Assembly (NCBI GenBank): GCA_030621515.1
Contig: JAUXHN010000023.1
Location: forward strand, 1 to 34,640
Length of the DNA: 34,640 nucleotides
Direction of reading: 5' to 3'
Origin: Deltaproteobacteria bacterium
GTDB taxonomy: Bacteria; Myxococcota_A; Polyangia; JAAYKL01
A program made the translations under genes and the position numbers. Every line of letters starts with the position of its first letter. Position 1 is the stretch's first letter. The notes under the pieces were generated by a model. That model was not told the DNA's origin, did no database searches, and saw only the letters and a list, made by a program, of their open reading frames with translations. Shown one piece after another: positions 23,236-31,696 of the stretch.

Positions 23236-25149
23236 ATGAGAACCACTACTGAAAAGAAAAACATCAAGCAACTCATAGAGCTTGGCAAGTCCAAGGGCTT
23301 TGTCACGTATGAGGAAGTAAACGACCATCTGCCCGAGGAGATGGTCTCATCCGATCGCATCGATGATCTGCTCGACCTTCTGACGGGAGAGCAAATCGAA
23401 GTGGTCGATAGTGGTGAGGCTGCGACTGCGGGGAAGAAGGGTGGAGTCGACGCCGGCGCTGCGGTTTCGGAGCCCGGCAAGCCCGCAGTGGAGGCCGAGG
23501 AACAGGATCTCGGATACTTCTCCAAGACCAACGATCCGGTGCGCATGTACCTGCGCAAGATGGGGACCGTCTGTCTTCTCACCCGAGAGGGAGAGGTGGA
23601 GATTGCCAAGCGTATCGAGCGCGGTGAACGGCAAGTGCTGGATATGCTCATGACCTCCAACATCGCCATTCAGGATATCATCGGATTGGGTGACAAGCTT
23701 CTGGAGGAGAAGATACGTCTCAAGGACGTGGTCGAGCGCAGCCACGCCAAGTCCGCAAAGGCGAAAAGCGAAGACGGCGAAGAAAAGGAAGAGAAAGAAG
23801 AGGAATTTGAGTTCGAAGAGGAAGAAGAGGAAGAAGAGGAAGAAGAGGAAGACGAAAAAGGAGAAGAGGAACTCAAATATGACGAGTACGAGAATATCGT
23901 CGAGCGAGTGGAAGCTGACCGTCGTTTCCTCGAGACGATCGATGATGTTCGCAAGATAAGCGACGAGATTCAGCGATGCACTTCGTTGCTGAAGGACGGG
24001 AAGAAACTCACCGATCGCAGGCGCGAGACTCTCATGCGCAAGGTTACCGACTGTCGTTTCTGCGTGAAGAATCTGCTGGTAAGCCTCAACCTCAACAAGG
24101 GACAGATCGTCCGGATCGTCGCCCAGTTGAAGGAGTTCATCGGCAGGGTGGAGGAGGCCGAGGCGGCGGTAGTCGCGTGCGAGAAGCGCGCCGGAATGTC
24201 CGCTCGGGACATAAGGCGAACCGTCCGGGAGATGAAGCTCGGCAAGGCGGCGGAGCGAAGAATCTGCCGCAAGCTGGGGCTGCGGGCGTCCGAGCTACAG
24301 GAGCTCGAGGATATCATCCGCGATTCCCACAAGAAAGTCCGTGTAGTAGAGGAAGACGTCAATCTCGACATCGAGGAGCTCAGGGAGATCTACCGATGCA
24401 TACGCGAGGGTGAGCGACACGCGGAGAAGGCCAAGGCCGATCTGGTTGAGGCCAACCTGAGGCTGGTGGTGTCAATCGCCAAGAAGTACACGAACCGGGG
24501 GTTGCAGTTTCTCGACCTGATCCAGGAGGGCAATATCGGGCTCATGAAGGCCGTGGACAAATTCGAGTACCGGCGCGGTTATAAATTTTCCACTTACGCC
24601 ACGTGGTGGATCCGTCAGGCGATCACTCGCGCAATAGCGGATCAGGCACGCACCATCCGGATCCCCGTGCACATGATAGAGACCATCAACAAGCTCATCC
24701 GAACGAGTCGATACCTGGTTCAGGAGATCGGCCGCGAGCCCACTCCGGAGGAGATCGGCGATCGTATGGAGCTGCCCCTGGACAAGGTGCGCAAGGTCCT
24801 GAAGATCGCCAAGGAGCCCATCAGTCTGGAGACTCCCATCGGGGAGGAAGAGGACAGTCACCTCGGAGACTTCATCGAGGACAAGGGCGTGGTCTCGCCT
24901 GCCGAGGCGGTCATCGGTCTCAACCTGTCCGAGCAGACCAGGCGCGTGCTCAAGACCCTCACCCCCCGCGAGGAGAAGGTGCTCAGGATGCGCTTCGGTA
25001 TCGGCGAGAAATCCGACCATACTCTCGAGGAGGTAGGCCAGGATTTCGAGGTGACCAGGGAACGAATTCGCCAGATCGAGGCGAAGGCGCTTCGCAAGCT
25101 GCGGCACTCGTCCAGAAGCAAACATCTCAAGAGTTTCATCGAGCAGTAG
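23236..25149 (+). CDS. rpoD: RNA polymerase primary sigma factor
   Basis: A 637-residue protein with AGGGGA before the ATG. Region 1.1 is at 1-50 ([27 protein letters not shown]). Region 1.2 starts at ~98 ([12 protein letters not shown]). A long non-conserved region (~130-390) holds a very acidic stretch (179-213) with twelve Glu in a row. Regions 2.1-2.4 begin near 400 ([32 protein letters not shown]..., [10 protein letters not shown]). Region 3 follows ([20 protein letters not shown]), and region 4.2 has the -35-reading helix-turn-helix at 596-622 ([20 protein letters not shown]). All core contacts of a housekeeping sigma-70 are present. purF starts three bases later. Confidence 0.97.
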   Translation: MRTTTEKKNIKQLIELGKSKGFVTYEEVNDHLPEEMVSSDRIDDLLDLLTGEQIEVVDSGEAATAGKKGGVDAGAAVSEPGKPAVEAEEQDLGYFSKTNDPVRMYLRKMGTVCLLTREGEVEIAKRIERGERQVLDMLMTSNIAIQDIIGLGDKLLEEKIRLKDVVERSHAKSAKAKSEDGEEKEEKEEEFEFEEEEEEEEEEEEDEKGEEELKYDEYENIVERVEADRRFLETIDDVRKISDEIQRCTSLLKDGKKLTDRRRETLMRKVTDCRFCVKNLLVSLNLNKGQIVRIVAQLKEFIGRVEEAEAAVVACEKRAGMSARDIRRTVREMKLGKAAERRICRKLGLRASELQELEDIIRDSHKKVRVVEEDVNLDIEELREIYRCIREGERHAEKAKADLVEANLRLVVSIAKKYTNRGLQFLDLIQEGNIGLMKAVDKFEYRRGYKFSTYATWWIRQAITRAIADQARTIRIPVHMIETINKLIRTSRYLVQEIGREPTPEEIGDRMELPLDKVRKVLKIAKEPISLETPIGEEEDSHLGDFIEDKGVVSPAEAVIGLNLSEQTRRVLKTLTPREEKVLRMRFGIGEKSDHTLEEVGQDFEVTRERIRQIEAKALRKLRHSSRSKHLKSFIEQ

Positions 25150-25152
25150 GAC

Positions 25153-26574
25153 GTGACAAGGGCGTCACTCAACTCAAGCTCTGATCGCCTTCGTGACAAG
25201 TGCGGTGTCTTCGGGATCATCAATCACCCGGAGGCGGCGAACATGACCTACCTGGGGCTGCACGGTCTTCAGCACCGTGGGCAGGAGAGCGCCGGGATAG
25301 TTACCGCCCACGAGGGCAGGCTGATCGCGTATCGCCGCCTGGGGCTGGTAGGCGAGATCTTCACCCCGGATGTCCTCGCCAGGTTGCCGGGCCCAAGCGC
25401 CATCGGCCACGTTCGCTACTCCACCGCCGGGAAGAGCTCCCTTTCCAACGCACAGCCCCTCACCGTTCACTACGGCAAGGGATCCCTCGCCGTGGCGCAC
25501 AACGGGAATCTGACCAACGCGCTCAAGATAAGGAAGGATCTCGAACAGCACGGAGCGATCTTTCAGTCGACATCTGATACCGAGGTGCTAATCCACCTCA
25601 TCGCCCGATCCGGAAGCAACGACGTGGATGCCGTGTGCGAGGCTCTGTATCGCGCGCACGGATCCTATTCCATTTTGTTCATGTTCGGGGACACAGTCAT
25701 CGCTGCCCGGGACGCCTTTGGGATAAGGCCGCTTTGCATCGGCAAGCTCGATGATAGCTGGGTCGTATCCTCCGAGTCCGCAGCCTTCGATCTGATCGGA
25801 GCGGAGATGGTTCGGGACGTCGAGCCCGGGGAGATGATCGTCTTTGACAAGAGCGGCGGGATGCGAAGCCTGCGGCCGTTTCCGCGAAACGAGAACCGCC
25901 TGTGCCTGTTCGAGTACGTGTATTTTTCGAGGCCGGACAGCGTGATTGACGGGAGGTCCGTGTACGAGGCGCGCAAGAAAATGGGAGAGATCCTGGCACA
26001 GGAGTCCCCCGTCGAAGCGGATCTCGTCATCCCCGTACCCGATTCGGGAACCGCCGCCGCGCTCGGGTACGCCCGGCACTCGGGGTTGCCTTTCGAGTTG
26101 GGTCTCATCAGGAGCCATTACGTCGGTCGAACTTTCATCGAGCCGCAGCAAGCCATCCGGAACTTCGGTGTCAAGCTCAAGCTCAACCCGTCCCGCGCGG
26201 TGCTCGACGGGAAGAAAGTAGTCGTCGTCGACGACTCACTGGTTCGGGGCACAACATCAGGGAAGATCGTAGAGAACATCCGCAAGGCCGGCGCGAGGGA
26301 AGTTCACTTCAGGGTCAGCTCTCCTCCCATAAGGTACTCGTGCAAGTACGGGATCGACACGCCGACCGAAGAGGAACTGATCGCCAACGATATGAAGCTG
26401 TCGAAGATCGCCGGCCACATCGGCGCCGACTCGCTTGCTTATCTCAGCCTCGATGGATTGAAGCAGGCGGTGGGCGAGGGAGCGGGCTACTGCACCGCGT
26501 GCTTCGACGGGGACTATCCCGTCCCGTTCGAGGATGAGGGCCTGCGGCTCCAGCTTCGCTTCGAAGGACTGTGA
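25153..26574 (+). CDS. purF: Amidophosphoribosyltransferase
   Basis: A 473-residue protein from a GTG three bases after the rpoD stop; the site before it is weak, so coupling is likely. A 16-residue propeptide precedes the nucleophile C17 (CGVFG), which is expected to be exposed by self-cleavage, as in the Bacillus-type enzyme. The glutaminase half has [11 protein letters not shown] and HNGNLTN; the PRPP-binding loop [14 protein letters not shown] is at ~356-369. Four Cys (C251, C397, C447, C450, the last two as CTAC) match the [4Fe-4S] ligands of oxygen-sensitive PurF. The enzyme makes phosphoribosylamine, the first step of purine synthesis. Its place after rpoD is not usual. Confidence 0.96.
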   Translation: MTRASLNSSSDRLRDKCGVFGIINHPEAANMTYLGLHGLQHRGQESAGIVTAHEGRLIAYRRLGLVGEIFTPDVLARLPGPSAIGHVRYSTAGKSSLSNAQPLTVHYGKGSLAVAHNGNLTNALKIRKDLEQHGAIFQSTSDTEVLIHLIARSGSNDVDAVCEALYRAHGSYSILFMFGDTVIAARDAFGIRPLCIGKLDDSWVVSSESAAFDLIGAEMVRDVEPGEMIVFDKSGGMRSLRPFPRNENRLCLFEYVYFSRPDSVIDGRSVYEARKKMGEILAQESPVEADLVIPVPDSGTAAALGYARHSGLPFELGLIRSHYVGRTFIEPQQAIRNFGVKLKLNPSRAVLDGKKVVVVDDSLVRGTTSGKIVENIRKAGAREVHFRVSSPPIRYSCKYGIDTPTEEELIANDMKLSKIAGHIGADSLAYLSLDGLKQAVGEGAGYCTACFDGDYPVPFEDEGLRLQLRFEGL

Positions 26575-26648
26575 GTCACGGGAACCTTGCCTAATCGCCC
26601 GGCGGGATATACAAATCAAAAGTCAGTTGTATTTCAGGAGGTAGATTC

Positions 26649-27038
26649 ATGGCACTCGATTGTCCTCGCTGCAAGAAGGGGAAACTCGAGGAGATCGAGA
26701 TCGGTGACGTGGTGCTGGAGCGCTGCGTGCAATGTTCCGGTTTGTGGTTCGACAACGACGAGATCTACGAAGTGCTCGATCGTCGCCCGGCCCTGCGAAA
26801 AATCGAGGAGACCATCCCGCCAGCCGAGTTTGCGCAACCGGACATGCCGTGTCCCCGCTGCGTAGAAGTATCGCTTCGAAGATTCGATATGAACGAGTGC
26901 GGAGATCGATCGGGCACGATCTATCGATGCGCATCCTGTAGCGGAACATGGATGGACAGGGGCGAACTGAATACCCTGGAAGATCCCACCATCGCGAAAA
27001 ACCTGAAGGCCTATTTCGACAAGCGCTGTCCCGACTGA
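26649..27038 (+). CDS. Double zf-TFIIB zinc-ribbon protein
   Basis: A 129-residue protein with a strong CAGGAGG site. Two similar zinc ribbons are in tandem: CPRC...CVQCSGLWFDNDEI (residues 5-39) and CPRC...CASCSGTWMDRGEL (77-112), each with the CxGxW(F/M)DxxE hallmark of the zf-TFIIB family. The function of these small cytoplasmic proteins is not known; some are linked to transcription or quality control. The 74-base gap upstream has TTGCCT and TATACA but at 15-base spacing, so a promoter is only possible. Its last 28 bases overlap the end of the convergent folC gene. Confidence 0.85.
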   Translation: MALDCPRCKKGKLEEIEIGDVVLERCVQCSGLWFDNDEIYEVLDRRPALRKIEETIPPAEFAQPDMPCPRCVEVSLRRFDMNECGDRSGTIYRCASCSGTWMDRGELNTLEDPTIAKNLKAYFDKRCPD

Positions 27039-28333
27039 TCCCCCACGGGCCACGAGGTTCTTTGCAGAACCACCGATTCCTGGCTGAACCATCGACTCCT
27101 CAGATCGCCGACCAGATAAAAAGAGCCCGTCACCAGCACCATGCCGTCCGATCCGGCCAGATCGAGAGCACGCTCGAGCGCCTTGTGAGGATCCGGTTCC
27201 GACTGCGGTGCGTAGCCCACGTTTTCCATGAGGCGAGCAGTGTCAGCGGCGGGGCAGGGCGTCTTTCCGTATACCCTCGGCTCCGTGGCGATCGCGTGAT
27301 CGAATCTGCGGGCGAGGGGCCGAATTATATCCGGACTCGCCCTGGTTCCCAAAAAGCCGATTAGCAGAACTCGCGGGCCGGCCACATCCGTTTCGAAGGC
27401 CTGTTCGATCGCGACTGTCAGCTTCTCCTCGTTGTGGGCTCCGTCCAGGATCACTCTGGGGCCGTCTCCGGGCATCACCTCTGTGCGTCCAGCCAGTCGG
27501 ACACGTTGCGCCCCCTCTCCGATCACGCGGGGAGTCATCTTTACGTTCAACAGTTCGCCCATGAGGCCGGCCGCCTTCGATGCGACCGACATGTTGTCCA
27601 TCCGGGCATTCCCCGAGTGGGGTATCTCCTCGAGGACGGCGCCCATAGAGTTCGCCTCCTGTCGAATGACATCGAGGGCGGTTCCGGTAGCTCCGGTCAC
27701 CAGGGGCGCCCCGCGACGAGCCACGCCGGCCTTGTGCCAGGCAATCTGTTCGATATCGGGCCCCAGGCTGATCACGTGGTCGAGGCCCACGTTTGTGACC
27801 ACCGCGACCGAGGTTTCCACAAAAGACGTCAGGTCGAATCTGGCGCCGCAACCCGCTTCAAAGACCATCACGTCCACCTTCGCGCGACGAAAGCCTTCGA
27901 GGGCGATTGCCACGGAGGCCATTCCGTGGATAGAAGCGGGAGTCTCGGGCCGGACGCGCGGCGCGGCCACCGGCATGACCCAGCTCACCAGATCGCGAAA
28001 CTGTTGCGCCGAAACAAAGCTGCCGTCGATCCAGATCTTTTCGGTGGCGGATTGCAAGTAGGGCGTCACGTGGAGTCCCACCCTGAGACCGGCTTCCTGG
28101 AGCATCCCCGCAATTGCGGCGGATACGGAACCCTTTCCCGAGGTACCCGCCACGTGGACCGCCGGGATGTTTCGTTGGGGATTATCGCAGCATTCGAGGA
28201 AGTTCCGCATTTCGTCCATACGCCTTTGCGGATCTCGCACGTAGCCCTCGGGACGGTCCATTGAAATGCCCATCCTTATGAGACCTTCATTGATCTCCTG
28301 CTGCGCGTTGAGGTATCTCTGGTACGGCGTCAT
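27011..28333 (-). CDS. folC: Folylpolyglutamate synthase / dihydrofolate synthase
   Basis: A 440-residue protein on the minus strand. The Mur-ligase-type P-loop is VHVAGTSGKGSVSA (59-72; most relatives have TNGKGS). Further family motifs: SIHGMASVAIALEGF (usual form F..T..AF..F), VFEAGCGARFDLTS (usual E.G.GGR.D.TN), VVTNVGLDHVISLG, IAWHKAGVARRGAPLV, and VILDGAHNEEKL in the C-terminal domain. It adds glutamate to folates and may also join dihydropteroate and glutamate. Variant motif residues (HGMAS and CGARFDLTS) hint at a divergent FolC, and the substrate could differ. No clear ribosome-binding site precedes the ATG. It is divergent from the TtcA-like gene across 56 bases. Confidence 0.85.
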   Translation of the reverse strand: MTPYQRYLNAQQEINEGLIRMGISMDRPEGYVRDPQRRMDEMRNFLECCDNPQRNIPAVHVAGTSGKGSVSAAIAGMLQEAGLRVGLHVTPYLQSATEKIWIDGSFVSAQQFRDLVSWVMPVAAPRVRPETPASIHGMASVAIALEGFRRAKVDVMVFEAGCGARFDLTSFVETSVAVVTNVGLDHVISLGPDIEQIAWHKAGVARRGAPLVTGATGTALDVIRQEANSMGAVLEEIPHSGNARMDNMSVASKAAGLMGELLNVKMTPRVIGEGAQRVRLAGRTEVMPGDGPRVILDGAHNEEKLTVAIEQAFETDVAGPRVLLIGFLGTRASPDIIRPLARRFDHAIATEPRVYGKTPCPAADTARLMENVGYAPQSEPDPHKALERALDLAGSDGMVLVTGSFYLVGDLRSRWFSQESVVLQRTSWPVGDQSGQRLSK

Positions 28334-28389
28334 GGAGATATGGATACGCCAAAAGGAAGTCGGATGTCACGTGGGATAATGGAGATGAT

Positions 28390-29121
28390 TTGAAGATCGA
28401 GCGACTCGTACACCGCCGCGTGGGAACAGCCCTTCGTCGCCACCGGATGATCGAGGAGGGCGACAGGATCCTGGTAGCCTTTTCCGGTGGTGTGGATTCC
28501 TTTGTCCTCACTCGGATTCTGGCCGAGAAGAGGAGCGCCATTCCTGTCAAATTCGAGTTGATGGGGTGCCATGTGGCGACGGACATCGTCGATATGAAGG
28601 AAGGTGGTTGGGATCTCTCTCAAAAGTTCTTCGACGATCTCGAGATCCCGCTGCTCAGGATGGACGTGGAGGTTACCGGCAGGAGCGATCCGGGAAGGCC
28701 AATGAACTGCTTTTTTTGCGCCATGCAGCGACGCAAGGCCCTGATTTCGCAGGCGTTGAAAAACGATTGTACCAAGATCGCCTACGGCCATCATCTCGAC
28801 GACGTCATCGAAACCCTGCTCATCAACATGTTCTACAACGCTGAGATCTCCACCATGCCGGCGCGGCTGGAGCTGGACAACTACGATCTGGTGATCGTCA
28901 GGCCCCTGTGCCTGGTCAAGGAGAGCGAGGTGAAGAGGTACGCGGCGCGCATGGGGTTGGAGGCGGTGGTGGAGCCCTGTCCACACGGGGACAAGGGCAA
29001 GAGGGCGCGCGTGAAGCAGATGATTAACGAGATGGCCAGAGAGGACGGGCGCGTGAGGGATAACCTGGCCGCGTCTCTGGGTAGGATAAAATCGGGTTAT
29101 CTGCTAGAAAAGTTGAGATAG
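28390..29121 (+). CDS. ttcA: TtcA-family tRNA 2-thiocytidine synthase-like protein
   Basis: A 243-residue protein from a TTG with GGAG at good distance. The PP-loop is SGGVDS (32-37), which binds ATP to activate the target base. CFFC (C107, C110) followed by RRKAL, and a further C197 in PCPHG, give the three Cys that hold the [4Fe-4S] cluster in TtcA. AYGHHLDDVIETLLINMFYNAE is a strong family signature. TtcA thiolates cytidine 32 of some tRNAs. It is shorter than the E. coli protein (~310 residues), like many other bacterial homologues, so naming it exactly is not sure; related TtcA-like thiolases exist. Confidence 0.87.
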   Translation: MKIERLVHRRVGTALRRHRMIEEGDRILVAFSGGVDSFVLTRILAEKRSAIPVKFELMGCHVATDIVDMKEGGWDLSQKFFDDLEIPLLRMDVEVTGRSDPGRPMNCFFCAMQRRKALISQALKNDCTKIAYGHHLDDVIETLLINMFYNAEISTMPARLELDNYDLVIVRPLCLVKESEVKRYAARMGLEAVVEPCPHGDKGKRARVKQMINEMAREDGRVRDNLAASLGRIKSGYLLEKLR

Positions 29122-29157
29122 AGGATGTTGTTGTTTCCTGCTTCTTGGGGAGGGAGT

Positions 29158-30168
29158 ATGCGACGAGTCGTTGCGGTCACTCTTGCGATTCTGGTTTTCG
29201 GCCTGTGCCATGCAGTTTGCGCTCAGGCGGATGATTCACAAAAGGCCGAGGCCAGGAAACACTTCGACGCGGGCAAGGGGTTGTTGAAGGTCGAGGAGTT
29301 TGTGGCGGCGGCGGCCGAGTTCGAGGAGTCGGTGCGGCTGTTTCCCACAAGGAACGGGTTGTTCAACCTTGCAAACGCATACAAGGGCATGGGCCGCTAC
29401 GACAAGTCGCTGAAGGCCTACGAGCGGCTTCGAACGGAGTTCGGGGATCGGCTCGGCAAGGAGATGGAGCGGAAGGTCGCGCAAGAGGTCAAAGACATTG
29501 CCGCGATGCGGGCCTGGTTGATCCTCAAAGTGGACCAGCCACAAGCGCCCATCGATATCGACGGACTCCGGTACGGAGAATCCCCCATGCGGGAAGCCCT
29601 CGTGTTGGGGGCCGGCTCCCATGAACTGAAAATTACTCTGGACGGATTCGAGCCGTTCTTGACGGAGGTGACCCTGCTCGCCGGGGACAGGCAAACCCTT
29701 TCGGTGCAGATGGTACCAGTGGAGGTGGAGGCTCCAATAGAAGATGAGCCAGAGCCCGAGAAAGCCGATACAGAACCCGAGCCAACCCCGGAACTGGAGC
29801 CTTTACCCGCAAAGAAAGGGTGGTCGGGCCTTCGCAAAGGCGGAGCCGCAATAACCTGTATTGGAAGCACAGCCCTCCTTGGCGGAATTCTCACCGGCGT
29901 CACGGCATTGACAATCGGTTCGAGTCTCGAAAAGGACTGCCCCGATGGAATTTGCACACCGGAAAAGAGCGATCAAATCGAGGGCATGGGCAACCATGCG
30001 ATTGCGGCCGACGTGTTGCTCGGAGTCGGCGGCGCAATGTTCGTCACAGGAATGGTGATGCTGATAGTCGACAAGAAGAGACGCAAGCAGGAAAACATCT
30101 CCGACGTAGTAATTGCTCCCCTCACCGGGCCGTCCATGGGTGGCGCCGTCATTACAGGGAGGTTCTAG
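29158..30168 (+). CDS. Exported TPR-PEGA protein with two C-terminal membrane spans
   Basis: A 336-residue protein; the ATG at 29158 has GGGGAGGGA just upstream and opens a signal peptide (MRRVVAVTLAILVFGLCHAVCAQA). An earlier in-frame ATG at 29125 lacks this. TPR-like helices fill ~28-115 (KHFDAGKGLLKVEEFVAAAAEFEESV; LFNLANAYKGMGRYDKSLKAYERL). A PEGA domain follows at ~120-186 (IDIDGLRYGESPM...DGFEPFLTEVTL), then a Pro/Glu hinge, spans at ~229-254 and ~281-304 joined by a loop with two Cys (CPDGIC), and a tail ending VITGRF. It shares plan and junction with the protein at 17254-18018 but has the added PEGA domain. Function unknown; an envelope scaffold is likely. Confidence 0.78.
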   Translation: MRRVVAVTLAILVFGLCHAVCAQADDSQKAEARKHFDAGKGLLKVEEFVAAAAEFEESVRLFPTRNGLFNLANAYKGMGRYDKSLKAYERLRTEFGDRLGKEMERKVAQEVKDIAAMRAWLILKVDQPQAPIDIDGLRYGESPMREALVLGAGSHELKITLDGFEPFLTEVTLLAGDRQTLSVQMVPVEVEAPIEDEPEPEKADTEPEPTPELEPLPAKKGWSGLRKGGAAITCIGSTALLGGILTGVTALTIGSSLEKDCPDGICTPEKSDQIEGMGNHAIAADVLLGVGGAMFVTGMVMLIVDKKRRKQENISDVVIAPLTGPSMGGAVITGRF

Positions 30169-31176
30169 ATGATGAGGTCATTCATCATTGTGTTTGCGGT
30201 GGCAGTCGCCGGCTGCCAGCTCTTCCTGCCCGAATTTGAAATCGTGGATGATGGGGGTACGGATTCGAATTCAAATCTTGCCGCAAATGGAGAAGCATGC
30301 TCACAAGAAACCGACTGCCAGAGCGGGCACTGCCTCAACAATGTGTGCTGCCCCCCCGGCGGCGAGTGTTGCAATGAAAACGTCGGCTGCGGTGTCCTGG
30401 TCTGCGACCTGGTCACTTTCACATGCTTCACCGAGTGCGCCCCGGGTGGGGAGGAGCACGATGAATACTGCGTCGAGGGTTTTCACTGCGACGCCGACGT
30501 TTGCCTGGAGGACATTGTAACCGGCGATTGTGACGAGAACTCCGACTGCGTGAGCGACGAGTGCATAGATGACAACTGCTGCGAGCATGCGGGGCTCTGT
30601 TGCGGAGGCGACCAGGATTGCCCGGAGATGTTCGACGGCTGTTCGGTAAACAACACCCAGACCTGCGTGTTCTCCCCGTTCTCATTCCCCGACACGGGGC
30701 AGGCGGACGACTGCTACGATTCGAGCGGAACGCTAGTGGATTGCTCCACTATATCACCGGGCGCGGAGTACTACGGGCAGGACGGCCACTATCCCGGGCC
30801 TGGACGCCTTTACGACGATTCCAATACCGATTGGATTGTTGATCAGATAACCGGGCTTTCATGGACGGTGGGCCCGCTTTCTCAGGATGGTTGGGATAAC
30901 GCTGTCGTAATATGCGGCCAAGAGACTGCGGGCTCCAAGACCTGGAGACTGCCAAAGCGCCATGAGTTGTTGAGCATCGTGGACTATCGCAGTGGGGGCG
31001 GCGTCGGGGTGGATTCCGTCTTTGGTTTTAGCCCTGACACTGTGTTGGTGTGGTCCGTTGAATCAACGGGCGACAACTCGACCAAGGCATGGGCGGTTGA
31101 CTTCGATACCGGCGATCTTATGCGCGCTGAAAAGATCGACACCGGTCCACGGTATATTTGCGTGGCGGAGAACTAG
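30169..31176 (+). CDS. Cys-rich lipoprotein with C-terminal Lcl (DUF1566) domain
   Basis: A 335-residue protein whose ATG directly follows the TAG of the TPR gene; GGGAGG six bases before serves as ribosome-binding site. Lipobox VAGC (C16). The stretch 42-165 has over 20 Cys in motifs like CSQETDCQSGHCLNNVCCPPGGECC, typical of disulfide-rich stalks in Myxococcota lipoproteins. The C-terminal ~140 residues form an Lcl/DUF1566 domain: TDWIVDQITGLSWTVG, WRLPKRHELLSIVD, VWSVEST and the ending RYICVAE. This fold is found in a Legionella collagen-like adhesin and many secreted proteins, probably for binding sugars. The next gene carries the same domain. Confidence 0.82.
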   Translation: MMRSFIIVFAVAVAGCQLFLPEFEIVDDGGTDSNSNLAANGEACSQETDCQSGHCLNNVCCPPGGECCNENVGCGVLVCDLVTFTCFTECAPGGEEHDEYCVEGFHCDADVCLEDIVTGDCDENSDCVSDECIDDNCCEHAGLCCGGDQDCPEMFDGCSVNNTQTCVFSPFSFPDTGQADDCYDSSGTLVDCSTISPGAEYYGQDGHYPGPGRLYDDSNTDWIVDQITGLSWTVGPLSQDGWDNAVVICGQETAGSKTWRLPKRHELLSIVDYRSGGGVGVDSVFGFSPDTVLVWSVESTGDNSTKAWAVDFDTGDLMRAEKIDTGPRYICVAEN

Positions 31177-31680
31177 ATGATGAAGAAATTTAGAAACAAC
31201 ATTGTTTACCTGCTCGCCGTGGCCGCGATGGTGCTCGTTTCGTCCGTCTGCCTGGCCATCGATCCAAGGTACAACATTGATGGAACCGCCGAAGAGCCCA
31301 TAGTAACCGATCACATCACCGGGCTGGGGTGGCAGCAAAACACGACTCTCGGGGACGGAGGCGTAAACTGGATGGACGCGCTGGCTCACTGCGAGGGGCT
31401 GTCATACGGAGGCAGCGACGACTGGCGGCTGCCCAACGTGACTGAGCTAATATCCATCGTCGACGAGAAGAGGGCGGAAGCCCCGGCCATCAACCCCGTC
31501 TACTTTCCAGGCTTCGACGCCGAAGGCGGTCACTGGACCTCCACCACCTCCAGGAAAACCGGCACTTCCGCATACATTGTCTACTTTGGTGAACATGACA
31601 GCACCCTGGGCCGCGGCGGCATGAGCGCGGTACCCAAGACGGTGTCGGCGCTGGTGTTATGCGTGAGAGGCAACGAGTAA
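31177..31680 (+). CDS. Secreted Lcl-domain (DUF1566) protein
   Basis: A 167-residue protein beginning on the base after the stop of the previous gene, with GGAG six bases upstream. Signal peptide MMKKFRNNIVYLLAVAAMVLVSSVCLA (cut near 27). The whole mature part is one Lcl/DUF1566 domain: TDHITGLGWQQN, WMDALAHCEGL, DDWRLPNVTELISIVD, HWTSTTS and the end ALVLCVRG. It is a soluble or released form of the domain carried by the lipoprotein before it, so the pair probably arose by tandem duplication and domain swapping. Confidence 0.85.
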   Translation: MMKKFRNNIVYLLAVAAMVLVSSVCLAIDPRYNIDGTAEEPIVTDHITGLGWQQNTTLGDGGVNWMDALAHCEGLSYGGSDDWRLPNVTELISIVDEKRAEAPAINPVYFPGFDAEGGHWTSTTSRKTGTSAYIVYFGEHDSTLGRGGMSAVPKTVSALVLCVRGNE

Positions 31681-31696
31681 ACGTGGAGGAAGATAA

